Shown here one piece after another: positions 5,497 through 7,195 of a stretch of 7,195 nt of DNA. The translations under genes and the position numbers were made by a program. Position 1 is the stretch's first letter. The number at the start of each line of letters is the position of its first letter. The notes under the pieces are model-generated. The model searched no databases, was not told the origin of the DNA, and worked only from the letters and a program-made list of their open reading frames with translations. This DNA is from Deltaproteobacteria bacterium (GTDB lineage Bacteria; Desulfobacterota; Desulfobacteria; Desulfobacterales; Desulfobacteraceae): NCBI GenBank assembly GCA_003647385.1, contig QMMT01000098.1:1-7195 (forward strand), in the 5' to 3' direction.

Positions 5497-7195
5497 CTAT
5501 TTATTGTCACGCTTTTCCTGGGCCTTCCTCCAAGAGTAAACCGGAGGGATATCATCGGATTCCGGTTCGCTTTTAACATCCAGGAAAACAGGTGATTTGG
5601 ATTTAAACGCAACCTTGAGACCCTGGTCAAGTTCTCCAGCTGTTTCAATAGACAGGGCCTTTAAGCCGAAGCCCCGGGCCACCATTGCCGGATCATTGGC
5701 ATTAAAATCCACTGAAAAATACTTTTCTTTGCAATGGAGTTTCTGCAACGCCTTGATCCATCCGAATGAACTGTTATTAAAATGGATGAGCACTGCCGGG
5801 ATATTGAGCCGGGAAATGGTTTCCAGTTCTCCGGCTGACATGCCCAGAGACCCATCCCCGAACAACCCTACCAGCTTTGCATCAGGGCAGGCGAAATGGG
5901 CACCGACAACAGCAGGAATGGCATAGCCCAACCCGCCGTAAGCTCGGGGAATAATAAACCTGGAATCTTTGGCCGCAAGTTTCAGATACCGGGTAATATA
6001 GGGTGTCGGGGTTCCGGCATCCGCGATCACGATGGTGGATTCGTCAAGGTGACGATTAAGTTCAGCAATAATACGCTGGGGTTTTAAGGGGGTCGTATTC
6101 GCCTGAAATTCTTTTTGGGCATCTTTCCAGAAAGCCTGCCGCTGTTGATTCAGGTCATTTACCCAGCTTGAGGTCTCTTTTTGCGCTGCCTTTCCTTTTA
6201 AAAGAGCTAAGAGGTCTTCCACTACAAGTTTTGCATCCCCTGCTACACTCAATGTGTTTTTAAAATTATTACCCAGCATTTCAGGGTTTAAATCAATCTG
6301 GAGAATTTTACGATTCGGCTTTTCAGATGGCATGGACCAGTTGATAGTAGAAACAGATCCCATTTTGCATCCGATATATAAGAGGACATCCGCTTCTTCG
6401 ATGGCCCTGTGAGCATGAGGGTGGAAACCATTATCACCAATAACACCGATGGCCATGGGATGGTCATCGGGCATAATGCCCTGGCCTGAAATGGTTGAGA
6501 CAACCGGGGCTGACATCCATTCGGCCATCAATTGGATTGCCTTCCCTGCCTGGGAATGGTTGGCACCACCGCCCACTATGATGGCTAATTTTTTGGCCGC
6601 CGACATATGGGAAACCAGGGCTTCCAATTCTATGCGTGCACCCCGTGTACGGTAGGCTGGATAGGTGCAGCAGCTTTCGTCTGCATACAGATTTTTAGCG
6701 TCTTTTGGAAAATTGTCATACAGGGATTCTTTTGGAAATGCGAGGTGAATCGCCCCGGGCCGGCCGGTTGTTGCGATTCTGAAAGCTCTCCGTATCACCT
6801 CCGGGATCTTGTCGACGCTTTTTACCACGCTGGCCCATTTAGTAATGGATTCAAATAATTTTTGGGTATCCAGCTCGGTAATCGTCTGTTTGCCTTCTCC
6901 GGACAAGGGGACATCCGATGTAATGGCGATGACGGGAATGGAAGATGCATTGGCCTCTGCCACCCCGGGTACGGTGTAGAGGGAACCGGCACCTGAAGGG
7001 CATTCGCAGATACCAGGTTTGTGGCTGAGCCGGGCATAGGCATCGGCCATGAATGCAGCAGATCTTTCATCTCTTGCCATAACATGGGTAAGGTCGGACT
7101 GGTTGTCATGAAGTGCTTCATAGAGTTTGATGCTTGTATCTCCGGGAACACCGAACAATACCTTGACCTGGTATTGTTTTAACATCTCGACAATA
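5497..7195 (-). CDS. Thiamine-diphosphate-dependent enzyme, acetolactate synthase/pyruvate oxidase superfamily (N-terminus cut by window edge)
   Basis: This is a cytoplasmic ThDP enzyme that should cleave or form a C-C bond next to a 2-oxo acid or aldehyde carbonyl. Numbering from the Met at 7185, it shows the three-domain layout of COG0028. The PYR domain (about 1-165) has FGVPGD at 11-16 and the ThDP-activating Glu at E40 in RDERSAAF. A central domain spans about 185-320. The PP domain (about 370-545) has the Mg/diphosphate motif GDGS at 443-446, ending at NN 470-471. The Met at 7185 is probably not the start. Codons for Ile-Val-Glu precede it in frame to the window edge, it has no Shine-Dalgarno sequence, and it sits inside the usual first helix, so perhaps 5-15 residues are missing. 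The stop is TAG, and the TAXI receptor begins 45 bp downstream. The retained Glu argues against glyoxylate carboligase, where this residue is Val. No ACT-domain small subunit is adjacent, which argues against biosynthetic acetolactate synthase. The family is certain; the reaction is unknown. Confidence 0.9.
   Translation of the reverse strand, partial: IVEMLKQYQVKVLFGVPGDTSIKLYEALHDNQSDLTHVMARDERSAAFMADAYARLSHKPGICECPSGAGSLYTVPGVAEANASSIPVIAITSDVPLSGEGKQTITELDTQKLFESITKWASVVKSVDKIPEVIRRAFRIATTGRPGAIHLAFPKESLYDNFPKDAKNLYADESCCTYPAYRTRGARIELEALVSHMSAAKKLAIIVGGGANHSQAGKAIQLMAEWMSAPVVSTISGQGIMPDDHPMAIGVIGDNGFHPHAHRAIEEADVLLYIGCKMGSVSTINWSMPSEKPNRKILQIDLNPEMLGNNFKNTLSVAGDAKLVVEDLLALLKGKAAQKETSSWVNDLNQQRQAFWKDAQKEFQANTTPLKPQRIIAELNRHLDESTIVIADAGTPTPYITRYLKLAAKDSRFIIPRAYGGLGYAIPAVVGAHFACPDAKLVGLFGDGSLGMSAGELETISRLNIPAVLIHFNNSSFGWIKALQKLHCKEKYFSVDFNANDPAMVARGFGLKALSIETAGELDQGLKVAFKSKSPVFLDVKSEPESDDIPPVYSWRKAQEKRDNK

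Noticed and set aside
7183..7185. Start of the ThDP enzyme at ATG 7185
   Set aside because: The frame continues upstream (Ile-Val-Glu) to the window edge, no ribosome site is visible, and the usual first helix of the family extends further N-terminal. The gene is treated as partial.
5497..7195. Sulfoacetaldehyde acetyltransferase (Xsc) of a taurine pathway
   Set aside because: The TRAP transporter plus amine dehydrogenase context is suggestive, but the N-terminal and PYR-domain segments (FGVPGD, RDERSAAF) differ from Xsc as I recall it, and no phosphotransacetylase gene is visible.

Overview
The window holds six genes, all on the minus strand and tightly packed, so they read from the high-coordinate end to the low end as one probable operon. 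Both outer genes run off the window. In transcription order they are: (1) a thiamine-diphosphate (ThDP) enzyme of the acetolactate synthase/pyruvate oxidase superfamily, its N-terminus cut by the window edge; (2) a periplasmic TAXI-type TRAP solute receptor; (3) its fused DctQM-type TRAP permease; (4) a DadA/HcnC-like FAD-dependent amine or amino-acid oxidoreductase; (5) an HcnA-like [2Fe-2S] subunit; and (6) the first 286 residues of an HcnB-like NAD(P)/FAD oxidoreductase, cut by the other edge. No RNA gene, insertion sequence, CRISPR array or plus-strand gene was recognised. The longest gap between genes is 85 bp.

Genes 4, 5 and 6 overlap by 8 and 4 bp. They look like the three subunits of a membrane- or electron-carrier-linked dehydrogenase of the kind known from hydrogen cyanide synthase HcnABC, opine (octopine/nopaline) oxidases and heteromeric D-hydroxyproline or proline dehydrogenases. 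Genes 2 and 3 form a complete secondary uptake system. The simplest reading is an uptake-and-catabolism module. The TAXI receptor captures a small, probably carboxylated, nitrogenous compound and the permease imports it with a cation gradient. The three-subunit dehydrogenase then oxidises a C-N bond to give a 2-oxo acid or aldehyde plus an amine, and the ThDP enzyme decarboxylates or condenses the carbonyl product. The substrate cannot be read from the sequence, and this linkage is inferred from gene order.

The most notable non-coding element is a perfect 10-bp inverted repeat with a 9-nt loop in the receptor-permease gap. It lies just before the permease ribosome-binding site and has no U-run, so it is more likely an mRNA stability or expression-ratio element, or an operator, than a terminator.

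Organism: a Gram-negative bacterium is indicated by the periplasmic receptor with a Sec signal and by the TRAP system. Moderate GC judged by eye, the abundance of TAXI-TRAP genes in that group, and protein style are compatible with a marine anaerobe such as a sulfate-reducing Desulfobacterota, but this is a low-confidence guess.
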